NCBI GenBank assembly: GCA_964628835.1
Contig: CAZVME010000011.1
Coordinates: 1 to 59,876, forward strand
Reading direction: 5' to 3'
Length of the DNA: 59,876 bases
Source: JAAGZL01 sp964628835
Lineage (GTDB): Bacteria > Pseudomonadota > Gammaproteobacteria > Chromatiales > Chromatiaceae
The notes under the pieces were generated by a model. That model was not told the DNA's origin and did no database searches. It worked only from the letters and a program-made list of their open reading frames with translations. Shown here piece by piece: positions 52,221-59,876 of the stretch. The stretch's first letter is position 1. The number at the start of each line of letters is the position of its first letter. Both the position numbers and the translations under genes were made by a program.

Positions 52221-53186
52221 TTATTCATTGACCTTAGACCAAGAGGTATCAGGATTAAATTCATCTATACCAGCGGCAATCAGGTCACTGTCTGCACCGA
52301 AATTTTTCTGGAAAACCTCTCCTTGATGACTGCAGGTAAAGGTCATAATTCCTGAATTGCCGTAATCTGCAGGAAAGGCAATCATGGCAAATCCGGCGAT
52401 CATGTTACTGTTAATAATATAATCATAACGGCCGCCGACGGCGCTGGAGCCCTGGCGGGAGATTATTTTATAGTAGTAACCCTTGAACGGGTCGCCAGGC
52501 TCACGGCCTTCCAGATAATCCGCAGCATCTGCGACTAACGGTCCAAAAGGACTGAGCTCTTCATTTTCCGCAGCCTCCCAGTACAGCCCATCCTTGTTGC
52601 CCTCTGTGCTAGCAATATGCTGAGCATATTCCAGCACCCGGTCACCATCGCGATCCGCACTCGCATATTCCACTTGGGCATCGATATAGGCACGACAGCT
52701 TTCGATGGCATTCAGTTCGTTCTTCCCTACGCGTCGATTGATTGCCTCCTCAATTCCTGCCTCGGTATCAAAACGCCAGTTTTTGCCTTCCTTAACCAGT
52801 GGAAATGGTAATGGCCAAGCTTTGGCGCCGATCAGCAGCACCCTTTTGCTCTCGCCATCGTCACGCAGCTTATGCATGTTCTGAGTTTCCTGGTAGACTC
52901 GTTTGCGGTTCACACGGGAAGCAACCAGATCTCCACCTATTAACTTCTCTTCATGACTGCGCCCAAAGATATTGAGCAGACTATCCATATCGTCTTTGGC
53001 TAGAGACGCAATGAGATCTTCCACTGCTGCCTCCGGGGTTACATACATCTTCTGATCAGCCGCCATAGCCGATGAGATTATCGAAACGCCACCCTGTAGA
53101 ACACCATAAGTTAACAGCGTTGCAAACAGTAGATAAGAAAATACCCTGTGGCCGCTAATTCGGAATTTTTCGCTTTGCATGGACAC
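52221..53186 (-). CDS. DUF2950 family exported protein
   Basis: About 321 residues from a GTG at 53186 that has AAGGAG 9 bases upstream; ATG at 53180 and at 53204 are alternatives. Signal/anchor segment (VFSYLLFATLLTYGVLQGGV; cleavage near AMAAD). The body has TPEAAVEDLIASLAKDDMDS, RVLLIGAKAWPLPFPLVK, WRFDTEAGIEEAINRRVGKN, AIESCRAYIDAQVEYA, GYYYKIISRQG and GFAMIAFPADYGNSGIMTFT, the hallmark blocks of DUF2950. In many genomes DUF2950 genes are next to DUF3300 genes, as here. Function unknown. Confidence 0.9.
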   Translation of the reverse strand: MSMQSEKFRISGHRVFSYLLFATLLTYGVLQGGVSIISSAMAADQKMYVTPEAAVEDLIASLAKDDMDSLLNIFGRSHEEKLIGGDLVASRVNRKRVYQETQNMHKLRDDGESKRVLLIGAKAWPLPFPLVKEGKNWRFDTEAGIEEAINRRVGKNELNAIESCRAYIDAQVEYASADRDGDRVLEYAQHIASTEGNKDGLYWEAAENEELSPFGPLVADAADYLEGREPGDPFKGYYYKIISRQGSSAVGGRYDYIINSNMIAGFAMIAFPADYGNSGIMTFTCSHQGEVFQKNFGADSDLIAAGIDEFNPDTSWSKVNE

Positions 53187-53257
53187 GATGATGGTCTCCT
53201 TCATGCAGATTTATAATCTTGTGTGGTTGCCTGAATCAGGTCTGCACTATTCACTGG

Positions 53258-54578
53258 TCAACGTCTTCTGCCACCACTTCTACCACCGCTTCTGGATGAG
53301 CGACCACCAGAATTGCGAGAGGTTCTGGAACTGGAGCGGCCGGCACGACTCTGTCGTCCGCGTTGACTGTTCTTAGTGGCGGTCCGGCCACGCTTGTAGC
53401 CACCGAACGAACCACTACTGCTACGCCTGGGTTGTTTCACGGCACGCTTCCCGGTGCTGGGACGCTTCCCTGTACTTGCAAGCTTCCTTGTACTTGGACG
53501 TTTCCCTGTACTTGGACGTTTCCCTGTACTTGGACGTTTCCCTGNNNNNNNNNNNNNNNNNNNNNNNNNNNNNNNNNNNNNNNNNNNNNNNNNNNNNNNN
53601 NNNNNNNNNNNNNNNNNNNNNNNNNNNNNNNNNNNNNNNNNNNNTGCTTGGACGTTTCCCTGTGCTTGGACGTTTCCCTGTGCTTGGACGTTTCCCTGTG
53701 CTTGGACGTTTCCCTGTACCAGGGCGAGTTCCGGGTCGCCCTACCTGACCACCCCGTCGCCTGTTCTTATTCCAGGAATTTTTACCACCCCACTTGATGT
53801 TATTGCCGGAAATATTGACGCTGCGGTTAATATCTATGTCGTGATGCCCATGCCCATGCCCATGCCAGCCAAGCCCGTAGCTGACGGCGGCACCAACGAA
53901 CATACCGGTCCAGAAGGTCGCCGCAGGGCTGTAATAGTAGGGGTACGGCGTAGAGTATACATATCTGTAAGGCACCGGATTGACCACAACAACCGTTGCT
54001 GGGTTGTAACTCGGCACGTAGATAACATCCGGACTGGCAGATTCTATCTTGATGATCTCCTCTTCCTGGATGATGACCGTCTGCTTAGTGGACTGAAGAT
54101 TTCCCGCCGTGTAGGCCTTGTCTCTAAACTGCTGGATGGCATCCATGACACCCTGCTGCTGATTTAGCACAGCATTCCCCAGTGCCGAGGTCCAGTCCAG
54201 ATCATTGTTCATCTTATCGATGACTTCCGGGTAATTAAGCAGCCCCAATACACTGCTGTCCCAGCTCTTGTTTGGTTTAAGTTCCGACTTACTCTTGCGT
54301 TGTTGCAGATACCGCGCGGCCTGCACAACCTGTAAGGGATAAGTGGAGGCAGGCAAAACTATGGCAACCAGTTTGTCGGGGTAAAGTGCAATCGGCCCCA
54401 CTAGTTTGTCCAGTTGCTCTGCCGAGAGCAGACTTGCGGCATCTGTGGCACTCTCCTGCGCCACGGCCACCCTGACTGGCAAAAACGTGCCCACCGCAGC
54501 GGAAACAACGGTTATAGTTAAGATAGCTGAGAGTAAAAAATATCTTATATGAGATACTTGGTGAGTATTATTCGGCAT
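53258..54578 (-). CDS. DUF3300 family exported protein with hexapeptide repeats, interrupted by an assembly gap
   Basis: Start MPNNTHQ at 54578 with AAGGGGA 7 bases upstream. Signal peptide (ILTITVVSAAVGTFLPVRVA), then the DUF3300 domain (LDKLVGPIALYPDKLVAIVL, ASTYPLQVVQAARYLQQ, DWTSALGNAVLNQQ, PDVIYVPSYNPATVVV) and a membrane-like AATFWTGMFVGAAVSYGLG. The C-terminal part is a run of GKRPST hexapeptides broken by 100 N (53545-53644). Beyond the gap the frame is off by one, but reading the shifted frame gives more GKRPST units, KQPRRSSSGSFGGYKRG and the Arg/Gly/Ser tail ending GGRSGGRRR. The 100 N is a placeholder, so the true protein is continuous and of unknown length. Confidence 0.88.
53468..53716. 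repeat. 18-bp minisatellite (GKRPST-encoding) spanning the assembly gap
   Basis: Unit on the plus strand acttggacgtttccctgt, minus strand GKRPST. About four intact or near-intact units remain on the low-coordinate side of the gap and four on the high side. Low-side units encode Ser with AGT, high-side units with AGC, so two homogenised sub-families meet in the gap. Copy number is unknown. Confidence 0.92.
53545..53644. other. Assembly gap (100 N)
   Basis: Exactly 100 undetermined bases inside the 18-bp repeat array, typical of a fixed-size scaffold placeholder. Reading frames on its two sides disagree by one base, so the real length is not 100. Confidence 0.98.
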
Positions 54579-54593
54579 GTAGTTCCCCTTCAT

Positions 54594-54980
54594 TCCTTTA
54601 CCGCCTTGATTATCAGGAGCTTCGGTGCGGTGAACAGATACTATCGGTGCTCGTTTAACTTTTTATATTAACAACCATACAATAATAGCAGATTTATTTA
54701 TAGCCGGTGGGGGGGGTATTTCATACAAAACCGGGCAGTATTTATCACCCGCTTGCTGATTAGTACAACCTGCTGATGAAACGCAAGGGCAAGAGAGTGC
54801 CAGGAAACAATGCCTAGGACCCAGACCGCCCTCGATCTATCACTATCTTATGGTAAAAAAAGACACAAGATTACGGTCTGCAAGAACATTGAAATCCGAT
54901 AAATTCGCAGGGTTGCCCATCGAAACTTTGATACTAATGCAGGGGAAAGGTCAGGACAACTTCAAACTAATGGGACAGAC
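54594..54980. other. Intergenic stretch upstream of the DUF3300 gene
   Basis: About 390 AT-rich bases, with a run of eight G near 54710. Expected to carry the DUF3300 promoter; no gene or RNA is seen. Confidence 0.45.
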
Positions 54981-55055
54981 AAAGAAAAAGCGGCTATGCC
55001 TAAAGCAATAACCACTTGATTCTAAGTGTGAATATGGCGCGCACAAGGAGATAAA
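54981..55055 (-). pseudogene. tRNA 3'-end plus terminator relic (copy B)
   Basis: Minus strand: TCTCCTTGTGCGCGCCA, then TATT, a spacer of about 15 bases, and GTGGTTAT..ATAGCCGCTTTTTCTTTG. Copy A at 45545-45645 has the same order: ATCCTT..GCGCGCCA, TATT, a 16-base spacer, GCGGTTAT..ACAGCCGCTTTTTTTGTG. The shared block aatatggcgcgc is at 55031-55042 here and 45595-45606 in copy A. The T-loop is unrecognisable, so no functional tRNA remains. Same orientation as copy A. Confidence 0.6.
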
Positions 55056-55416
55056 ACTGGGCACTGGATAGAGTTCATTAAAATTACTATCAGCTGAAAA
55101 CGGACATTCATAATTTGAGGCCAAACAGCTGGACCCGACACAAAGCAGGAGTAAGTAGGCTTCAGGCTCGAACTTATCCAACAGACTTAGTTGTACTTCC
55201 GTTATGAGGTAAACAGCGGCCGTTCGAACAGTTCCAAAAGTGTTGATTTGTACTGAAATTTGACCCAGCCTCAATCAAACAGATAGTGGGCCAGTTTTTT
55301 GATGCAAATATTCTGATAACTGGATCAATTGAGCATGCTATTCAACACTCCATGGTTTACGAGAAGTTCAACCCTGTCTGCCCGCTTGAATCCTTCAGAG
55401 TCTGTCCCTTTCGATT
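55056..55416. other. Intergenic stretch between tRNA relic B and the PAS-GGDEF gene
   Basis: About 360 bases. A 107-codon minus frame (54951-55274) overlaps relic B and has no recognised product; it is treated as spurious. Confidence 0.4.
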
Positions 55417-57453
55417 TTAGTCATAAAACCGAATCAAATTCGGCCCTGTTTTTTTAGCTTGATACATTGCCATATCAGCTCTCTTGAAGATGTCGTCATG
55501 GCTGGCCTCAAAATTGATAAATAGGGTAACACCGATGCTCGTTGTGCAATGATGTTCAACAGCGGTATCAGCTTTCCCCTCATGCCTGACTGTCAACAGA
55601 TAGGGTTTCGATAGTATGAGTCGAATTTTTTCTGCAACAACCTCAGCTTGTGATGTTGATTTGGCTTTATCCACATCCAGTTCATTGAGTATTACCACAA
55701 ACTCATCACCACCGAAGCGCGCTACTGTGTCCGTCTCACGCACACATTTATTCAGGCGATCCGCCATCTCGATCAACAGCAAATCCCCAACCACGTGCCC
55801 ATATATGTCATTGATGGGTTTGAACTTGTCCAGATCAAGGAACAGCAGTGCACCATAACAACCATGGCGTTTGCTGGTAGCCAGGGACTGACTCAGCCGT
55901 TCGTCGAGCAATCGCCGGTTAGGTAGTTGGGTTAGCGGGTCATAAAAGGCCATATTTTTGATCACATCTTCAGTAGCCTTTCGCGCAGAGATGTCGGTGT
56001 GTGCGCCAACGTAATGGGTGACAGTACCATCTTCTGATTTCACTGCCGTGATGGTCAGCCATTTTGGAAAAATCTCGCCATTCTTTCTCCGATCCCATAT
56101 TTCGCCCTGCCACTTTCCGGTACGATTAATGTCTTCCCACATCTCAGCATAAAAGTTCGCATTGTGGCGACCCGATTTGAACATGCTGGGCGTTTGCCCA
56201 ACTACTTCTTCAGCGGTATAGCCCGTGTTTTCGATAAATGCACGGTTCACACGTAAAATCACACTATTGGCATCAGTGATCAACATGCCTTCATGCGATT
56301 CAAAGGCTGCTGCGGCAATGCGAAGTTCTTCTTCCCCGTATTTGCGTTCGGTAATATCGCGAGTGATACCGACGAAGTGGGTCAACTGCCCTTGCTCGTT
56401 GCACACAGGTGAGATCGTCAACTCATTCCAGAAGGTGGTGCCGTCCTTTCGGTAGTGGAGGATATCGCCTGAGAATTCCGTGCCATTCTTGAAGGCCAGG
56501 CGTATTCGATCGGCCTGCTGTGGATCTGTAAGCGGCCCCTCCAATAAGCAGTAGTCCTTGCCAAGAATTTCAGTCGTGCTATAGCCAGTGATCGATACAA
56601 AGGCATCATTTGCAGACAGGATACCCTCGTCGGAATCCCTGATAATCACGCCTTGAGAGACTACTTTCAGGGCTGCGTCGCTCACACGAATCTGCTCCTG
56701 GCCCTGCCTGACTGCCGTGATATCAGTCACCAATCCAAAAACACCCCTCACGTCGCCATCGACTTTGTGTGGTATGTATTGGGCCATGACATGCATGGTT
56801 TGGCCGTCGGACTTTGCCAGCATGCCTTCAAACATCTGGGGTTCACCACGCAAAGCGGCACGAATATATGGTTCGCGTTTCCGAAACAGTTCATCACTCA
56901 CCAATTCCTGGATATGGATACCCTGCATTTCCTCCTCTGTGTAGCCAAACCAATTCATGTATTCCTTGCTCGCAAAGGTGTAACGGAGCTCTGAAGTCCA
57001 GTATCCGAACAGCGCAGGAATATTGTCGGCAATTGCCTTTATGAAATCCTCACTCTTGCGTAGCGACGCCTCTGCTTGCTTGCGCTCCGTGATGTCGTTC
57101 AGCACAACACGCAAGACAGACTCATCGTGTTCATCCTGCATCAATGAGGCTACGAGGCACACCCAAATTGGTGTGTCGCTGTTCTTTACCATCCGCAACT
57201 CGCACGACTGCGGTTCACCTGTCTCATTAAGTTGTTTGCACAGCAAGTCGTAGATGTCTTCATCTTCCTTGAAGATGAAGGAGCTAACCTGTTGCTTCAG
57301 CAGTTCCGTGCTACGAACCTCACCTAGCAGGGATGTGGCGGTTAGGTTGGCTTGCAAAATTAGGCCTTGGCTGCTGAGAGTTAGATGGCCCATCTGCACC
57401 AGGTCGCGGATGTCGAAAGATCGTGTTTGCTCGGTGTTCAGTTCTAAATACAT
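55417..57453 (-). CDS. Multi-PAS diguanylate cyclase (PAS x4-GGDEF)
   Basis: 678 residues, cytosolic. Four PAS domains (about 15-125, 130-250, 255-375, 380-500), each followed by a PAC-type ITERK/DITAxR segment, then GGDEF (about 515-678) with YDPLTQLPNRRLLDERL and an intact RFGGDEFVVIL. A candidate RxxD site (RETD) sits five residues before GGDEF. No EAL domain. The first PAS begins almost at the ATG (QMGHLTLSSQGLILQANLTA), where homologues usually have a further N-terminal helical region, so the gene may be N-terminally shortened. Isolated from the main signalling cluster and within the accessory region. Confidence 0.92.
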   Translation of the reverse strand: MYLELNTEQTRSFDIRDLVQMGHLTLSSQGLILQANLTATSLLGEVRSTELLKQQVSSFIFKEDEDIYDLLCKQLNETGEPQSCELRMVKNSDTPIWVCLVASLMQDEHDESVLRVVLNDITERKQAEASLRKSEDFIKAIADNIPALFGYWTSELRYTFASKEYMNWFGYTEEEMQGIHIQELVSDELFRKREPYIRAALRGEPQMFEGMLAKSDGQTMHVMAQYIPHKVDGDVRGVFGLVTDITAVRQGQEQIRVSDAALKVVSQGVIIRDSDEGILSANDAFVSITGYSTTEILGKDYCLLEGPLTDPQQADRIRLAFKNGTEFSGDILHYRKDGTTFWNELTISPVCNEQGQLTHFVGITRDITERKYGEEELRIAAAAFESHEGMLITDANSVILRVNRAFIENTGYTAEEVVGQTPSMFKSGRHNANFYAEMWEDINRTGKWQGEIWDRRKNGEIFPKWLTITAVKSEDGTVTHYVGAHTDISARKATEDVIKNMAFYDPLTQLPNRRLLDERLSQSLATSKRHGCYGALLFLDLDKFKPINDIYGHVVGDLLLIEMADRLNKCVRETDTVARFGGDEFVVILNELDVDKAKSTSQAEVVAEKIRLILSKPYLLTVRHEGKADTAVEHHCTTSIGVTLFINFEASHDDIFKRADMAMYQAKKTGPNLIRFYD

Positions 57454-57659
57454 CCGTAGAAGCCCCTTATTCCTTGTGAACTGGTGCGATGTGTGGTTAT
57501 TTTCTGCTACGTAAACCGTAAATCAAAAAATAAAGTCGCATTTTTCACCTACGGCTTAAACAGTAAAGTCGTAAAATCTGTTCTAAGTCTAGATGATTGT
57601 TTTGAGGTATGAGCAGACATATGTGTAAATGTCGCCGTATGGCTGTGTTTTAATTTGTT

Positions 57660-58506
57660 AATCTCCTGAACCATACTACACCAACAATAATGGTCATCTG
57701 CATCGACCATTTAGATGTGCCACAATTCCCTGATGTGGTTAAGTCTAGCTTGTATGAACGCAAATTTGCTAACAATAATATTAAAATCACCTCTATTACC
57801 CAGCAGACCAGCGATGACCCCATAGGTGAGATGGCCCGTCGTCCGTTTAGTTTCTTTGATGAATACCAGAGCAAGGAAAACTCAATACACACTTTTCGTG
57901 CCATGCTGGAAAACGCACGACAAGGATTCTTTAGCGGCTCACGTGCTCCATTTGATTACAAGGCTGAAGTAACTGAAGTGCATGGGAGTAGAGGACGAAA
58001 GAAAAAACGTTTAGTAACCAATGAAACTGGAGCGGAAATTGTTCGCAAGATATATGATCTGTACCTGACCGGCTATAGGGGAAGAGCCCTCGACATCAAG
58101 TAAATCACCAAATATCTGAATAAGAAGAATCATCAATCTCGTGGTTCAGCCTGGACCATCCAGAAGATACACAAGATCCTTTCAAGCCCTACCTATATTG
58201 GCGAATATTACTTCAATTGTTATGACTCAATGGCAAAAAAGCAACAGCCATCAGAAGAATGGTAAAGACTGGAATCCCTTCCATTATTGATAGGGAAGCG
58301 TTTGAAATAGTCAAAAACCTTCGTGAGAAATGCGCACCTTCAAAACTCCTCCGCGGCAGGTAAATAATCTCACATTGCTTACTGGCCTGTTGCGCTGTGG
58401 TTGCTGTGGTGCACGAATAAAACTGGTCACGGGGAAAAGTGGGCGATATCGGTACTACAAATGCACTACACGGCAATCCAAAGAAAACCATGCATTCTGG
58501 ATATAG
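57660..58506 (+). pseudogene. Dead large serine recombinase
   Basis: Plus-strand frames encode successive parts of a large serine recombinase: IKITSITQQTSDDP, GEMARR..FSFFDEYQSKEN, LENARQGFFSGSRAPFDYKA, IVRKIYDLYL; then after a stop at 58101-58103 TKYLNKK, AWTIQKIHKILSSPTYIGEY; after a frameshift near 58262 KTGIPSIIDREAFEIVKNLR; after another near 58366 LTLLTGLLRCGCCGARIKLV and SGRYRYYKCTTRQSKENHAF (zinc ribbon). The N-terminal catalytic part with the active Ser is missing. At least one stop and two frameshifts make it non-functional. It marks an old mobile element. Confidence 0.9.
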
Positions 58507-58524
58507 GTAACTCTTATCACAAGA

Positions 58525-58707
58525 TCAAAATGGCTTTTTGCCCGGCCCCGCAAAGTACCAGATTAATAGGCCGATCAGCGGCAGAAAAAACACAACTAGC
58601 GTCCAGATTATTTTTTCAATGGTTTTTGCCGAACTCTGTAGAATCATCACAATCGCGTAGATATCTGCGATAAGGAGAATGAGTCCACCAATTCTAGTTA
58701 ATTCCAT
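58525..58707 (-). CDS. Two-TM PLDc_N (phospholipase D nuclease N-terminal) small protein
   Basis: 60 residues with two membrane helices (IGGLILLIADIYAIVMIL; IIWTLVVFFLPLIGLLIWYF) and the closing GPGKKPF. This matches the PLDc_N short membrane proteins (PF13396), commonly found alone in proteobacteria as envelope proteins of unknown role. GGAG lies upstream of the ATG. Convergent with the recombinase relic. Confidence 0.85.
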   Translation of the reverse strand: MELTRIGGLILLIADIYAIVMILQSSAKTIEKIIWTLVVFFLPLIGLLIWYFAGPGKKPF

Positions 58708-58835
58708 AGTTTTCTCCAGGCTGTATGCATATATGTTCTAAATGTAATTAAATGATATTAAGAAAGGTCATGCCCTGACAGACTAGGACAGCAATATCCA
58801 GTCCTAGGAAAATAGGTTTCATCCATTGCTTCTGC

Positions 58836-59597
58836 TTATTTCAAAAAGCCTTTTAGCTTATCTCCAGCCCCATCCAGACCCTTTTTGATCGAATCACTGG
58901 AACCTCCAACCTTTTCCGTTAGTGCAGATCCGACATCCGTTAGCTTATTCAGGTCTAGTTTGCCAACTGCTGAACCCACACTCTTAGTGAGACTGGAGAG
59001 CACCTTTTGGGCTACCTCTTCAGGTGAGGCCCCACCACTCTTCTTACCGATGTCTTTAAGATGGATCTTTGGTAGTGGCGCACTTAGAGGTTTTCCCGCC
59101 GTCAGAGCAGAGGTGATGGATATACTGCCATCGTTGATGTAGAGGTTGTTGATGATCAGTTTTGGACTAGCACTATCGGATGACTCAGAAACATCAGCCT
59201 TTCCTATGCTGGCTACGTTTTTCTTGATCACGTCGATGTTGCTGCCACCCTTGCCAAGCTCATAATTCACCGCAGGTTTGTTGATAATGATCTCCTTGAT
59301 TACTACGGTTTCTGAGGATAAGCGATTGGCATCTAGTTTGAGCTTGATCTCGCCCAACGAGATCGCATTGTTACTGGAGAACCCGGCTGGATTAGCCACG
59401 GTTAGTCCATTCAATGCGCCCCGGGCGTCACTCAGGCTAATGCTGACACCAGCCACCTTTACTTGAGTCTTGATGGTCTTGGTGCCGACATCCTCAATGA
59501 CTGTCTGCACGATTGTATCTAGTGATCCAGCCAAAAATATTAAGGCTGCGATTACTAATACAATAAGTGCAACCACTCCAATCATCACTTTTTTCAT
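58836..59597 (-). CDS. AsmA-like / DUF748-type membrane-anchored protein
   Basis: 253 residues from MKKVMIGVVALIVLVI at 59597; GGAGA lies about 8 bases upstream, whereas an ATG five codons earlier has none. One N-terminal TM helix (about 4-26), then a periplasmic domain with AsmA-like features (GVSISLSDARGALNGLTVAN, SLGEIKLKLDANRLSS, VVIKEIIINKPAVNYEL, LIINNLYINDGSISIT) and a Gly/Ser/Lys-rich helical tail (SLTKSVGSAVGKLDLNKLTD). AsmA proteins act in envelope lipid homeostasis; this short member's function is unknown. Confidence 0.82.
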   Translation of the reverse strand: MKKVMIGVVALIVLVIAALIFLAGSLDTIVQTVIEDVGTKTIKTQVKVAGVSISLSDARGALNGLTVANPAGFSSNNAISLGEIKLKLDANRLSSETVVIKEIIINKPAVNYELGKGGSNIDVIKKNVASIGKADVSESSDSASPKLIINNLYINDGSISITSALTAGKPLSAPLPKIHLKDIGKKSGGASPEEVAQKVLSSLTKSVGSAVGKLDLNKLTDVGSALTEKVGGSSDSIKKGLDGAGDKLKGFLK

Positions 59598-59612
59598 GGG
59601 AGAATTCTCCAT

Positions 59613-59876
59613 TGATTAAATGCTAATTATTCTCATCTGATGCTACCATGTTCATAGAAGACGATGAAACCATAACCGATGCCGCCATGGCTGACGCCAT
59701 ATTTTAAGTTAGGGGTTAGTTTGGAGAAGGTTAAAGGATAGGACGCTGCCTACCTGGCAGCCACCAGGTTCGTAGACCCCTCTGGAGCACTTTTTATTGT
59801 TCCAGTTCGCTAGTAAAAACTATGCACTTTAGTGCAAGGCTTTAGCTGCTACACAGTTATGTTAGTCTTGGTTTCA
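59613..59876. other. Right-edge intergenic stretch with an att-like motif
   Basis: No gene. The 16-base motif ccaccaggttcgtaga at 59761-59776 matches 15 of 16 bases of ccacctggttcgtaga at 45629-45644 inside tRNA relic A, in the same orientation. Adjacent to it GCTGCC-tacct-GGCAGC forms a small hairpin. It may be a second crossover core of the integration system, or chance. Confidence 0.35.

Noticed and set aside
53468..53716. CRISPR array interpretation of the 18-bp repeats
   Set aside because: Units are contiguous with no spacers and encode a hexapeptide in frame; no cas genes in the window.
53454..54167. Long plus-strand frame across the repeat array (FPVLGR units)
   Set aside because: It is the antisense reading of the GKRPST minisatellite; the minus strand carries the DUF3300 domain.
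54951..55274. 107-codon minus-strand frame
   Set aside because: It runs through the tRNA/terminator relic B, has many Cys/Ser/Phe without pattern and no homologue that I recognise.

Overview
The window reads as a gammaproteobacterial chromosome segment from a draft assembly (there is a 100-N gap at 53545-53644). The Wsp-type chemosensory operon, the inverted hybrid kinases, the DUF3300/DUF2950/DUF3313 proteins and a tRNA-Arg-like relic all fit a free-living or symbiotic gammaproteobacterium, possibly a sulfur-oxidising lineage. The genus cannot be fixed from this sequence alone.

Region 1 (1-42316, all intact genes on the minus strand) is a very dense signal-transduction cluster. Read in transcription order from high to low coordinates it holds: a REC-HD-GYP regulator (41210-42316); a GAF/Cache hybrid kinase (37412-40705); a membrane-anchored SsuA/NMT1-like binding protein (36196-37344) tightly coupled to a giant 1646-residue hybrid kinase (31252-36192) and a REC-kinase (29914-31230); a Cache-PAS hybrid kinase (25792-28866); a PhnD-like binding protein overlapping a kinase (24820-25716 and 23280-24842); an overlapping operon of REC-PAS-GGDEF-EAL, REC-PAS-kinase, REC-HDOD and REC-degenerate-HD-GYP (15802-22469); a frameshifted NHL-repeat protein; a complete wspABCDEFR-type operon (5022-14418); and a trailing set of REC, REC-kinase, REC-HD-GYP, CheW and CheR genes. 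I count about 18 receiver domains and eight histidine kinases (WspE included). No helix-turn-helix output domain is visible. The recognisable outputs are c-di-GMP synthesis and breakdown, HDOD, chemoreceptor methylation and more phosphorelay. Fossils lie between the intact genes: a decayed receiver gene, an EAL C-terminus on the opposite strand, a CheR N-terminus, and a 257-bp tandem duplication at the NHL/wspA junction.

Region 2 (43170-45398, plus strand) is a single MMPL/RND-family exporter gene.

Region 3 (about 45.4-59.8 kb) is a looser accessory region of small envelope or exported proteins: two DUF3313 paralogues, a PlpD-like patatin with a beta-barrel, a SpoIIAA-like STAS protein, DUF2950, a DUF3300 protein with an 18-bp minisatellite that breaks the assembly, a PAS-GGDEF protein, a two-TM PLDc_N protein and an AsmA-like protein. 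It contains two decayed tRNA 3'-end-plus-terminator relics, a third anticodon-loop-like motif near its right edge, a dead serine recombinase, and fragments of an EAL domain and of an ion-channel-like protein. This suggests an old composite integration site.

Working model (inference): two solute-binding proteins, Cache domains and a WspA receptor with an unusually large, His/Glu-rich external domain feed a multi-branch phosphorelay. It converges on c-di-GMP through WspR, the GGDEF-EAL protein and two intact HD-GYP proteins, and so probably controls surface attachment or biofilm rather than transcription directly.
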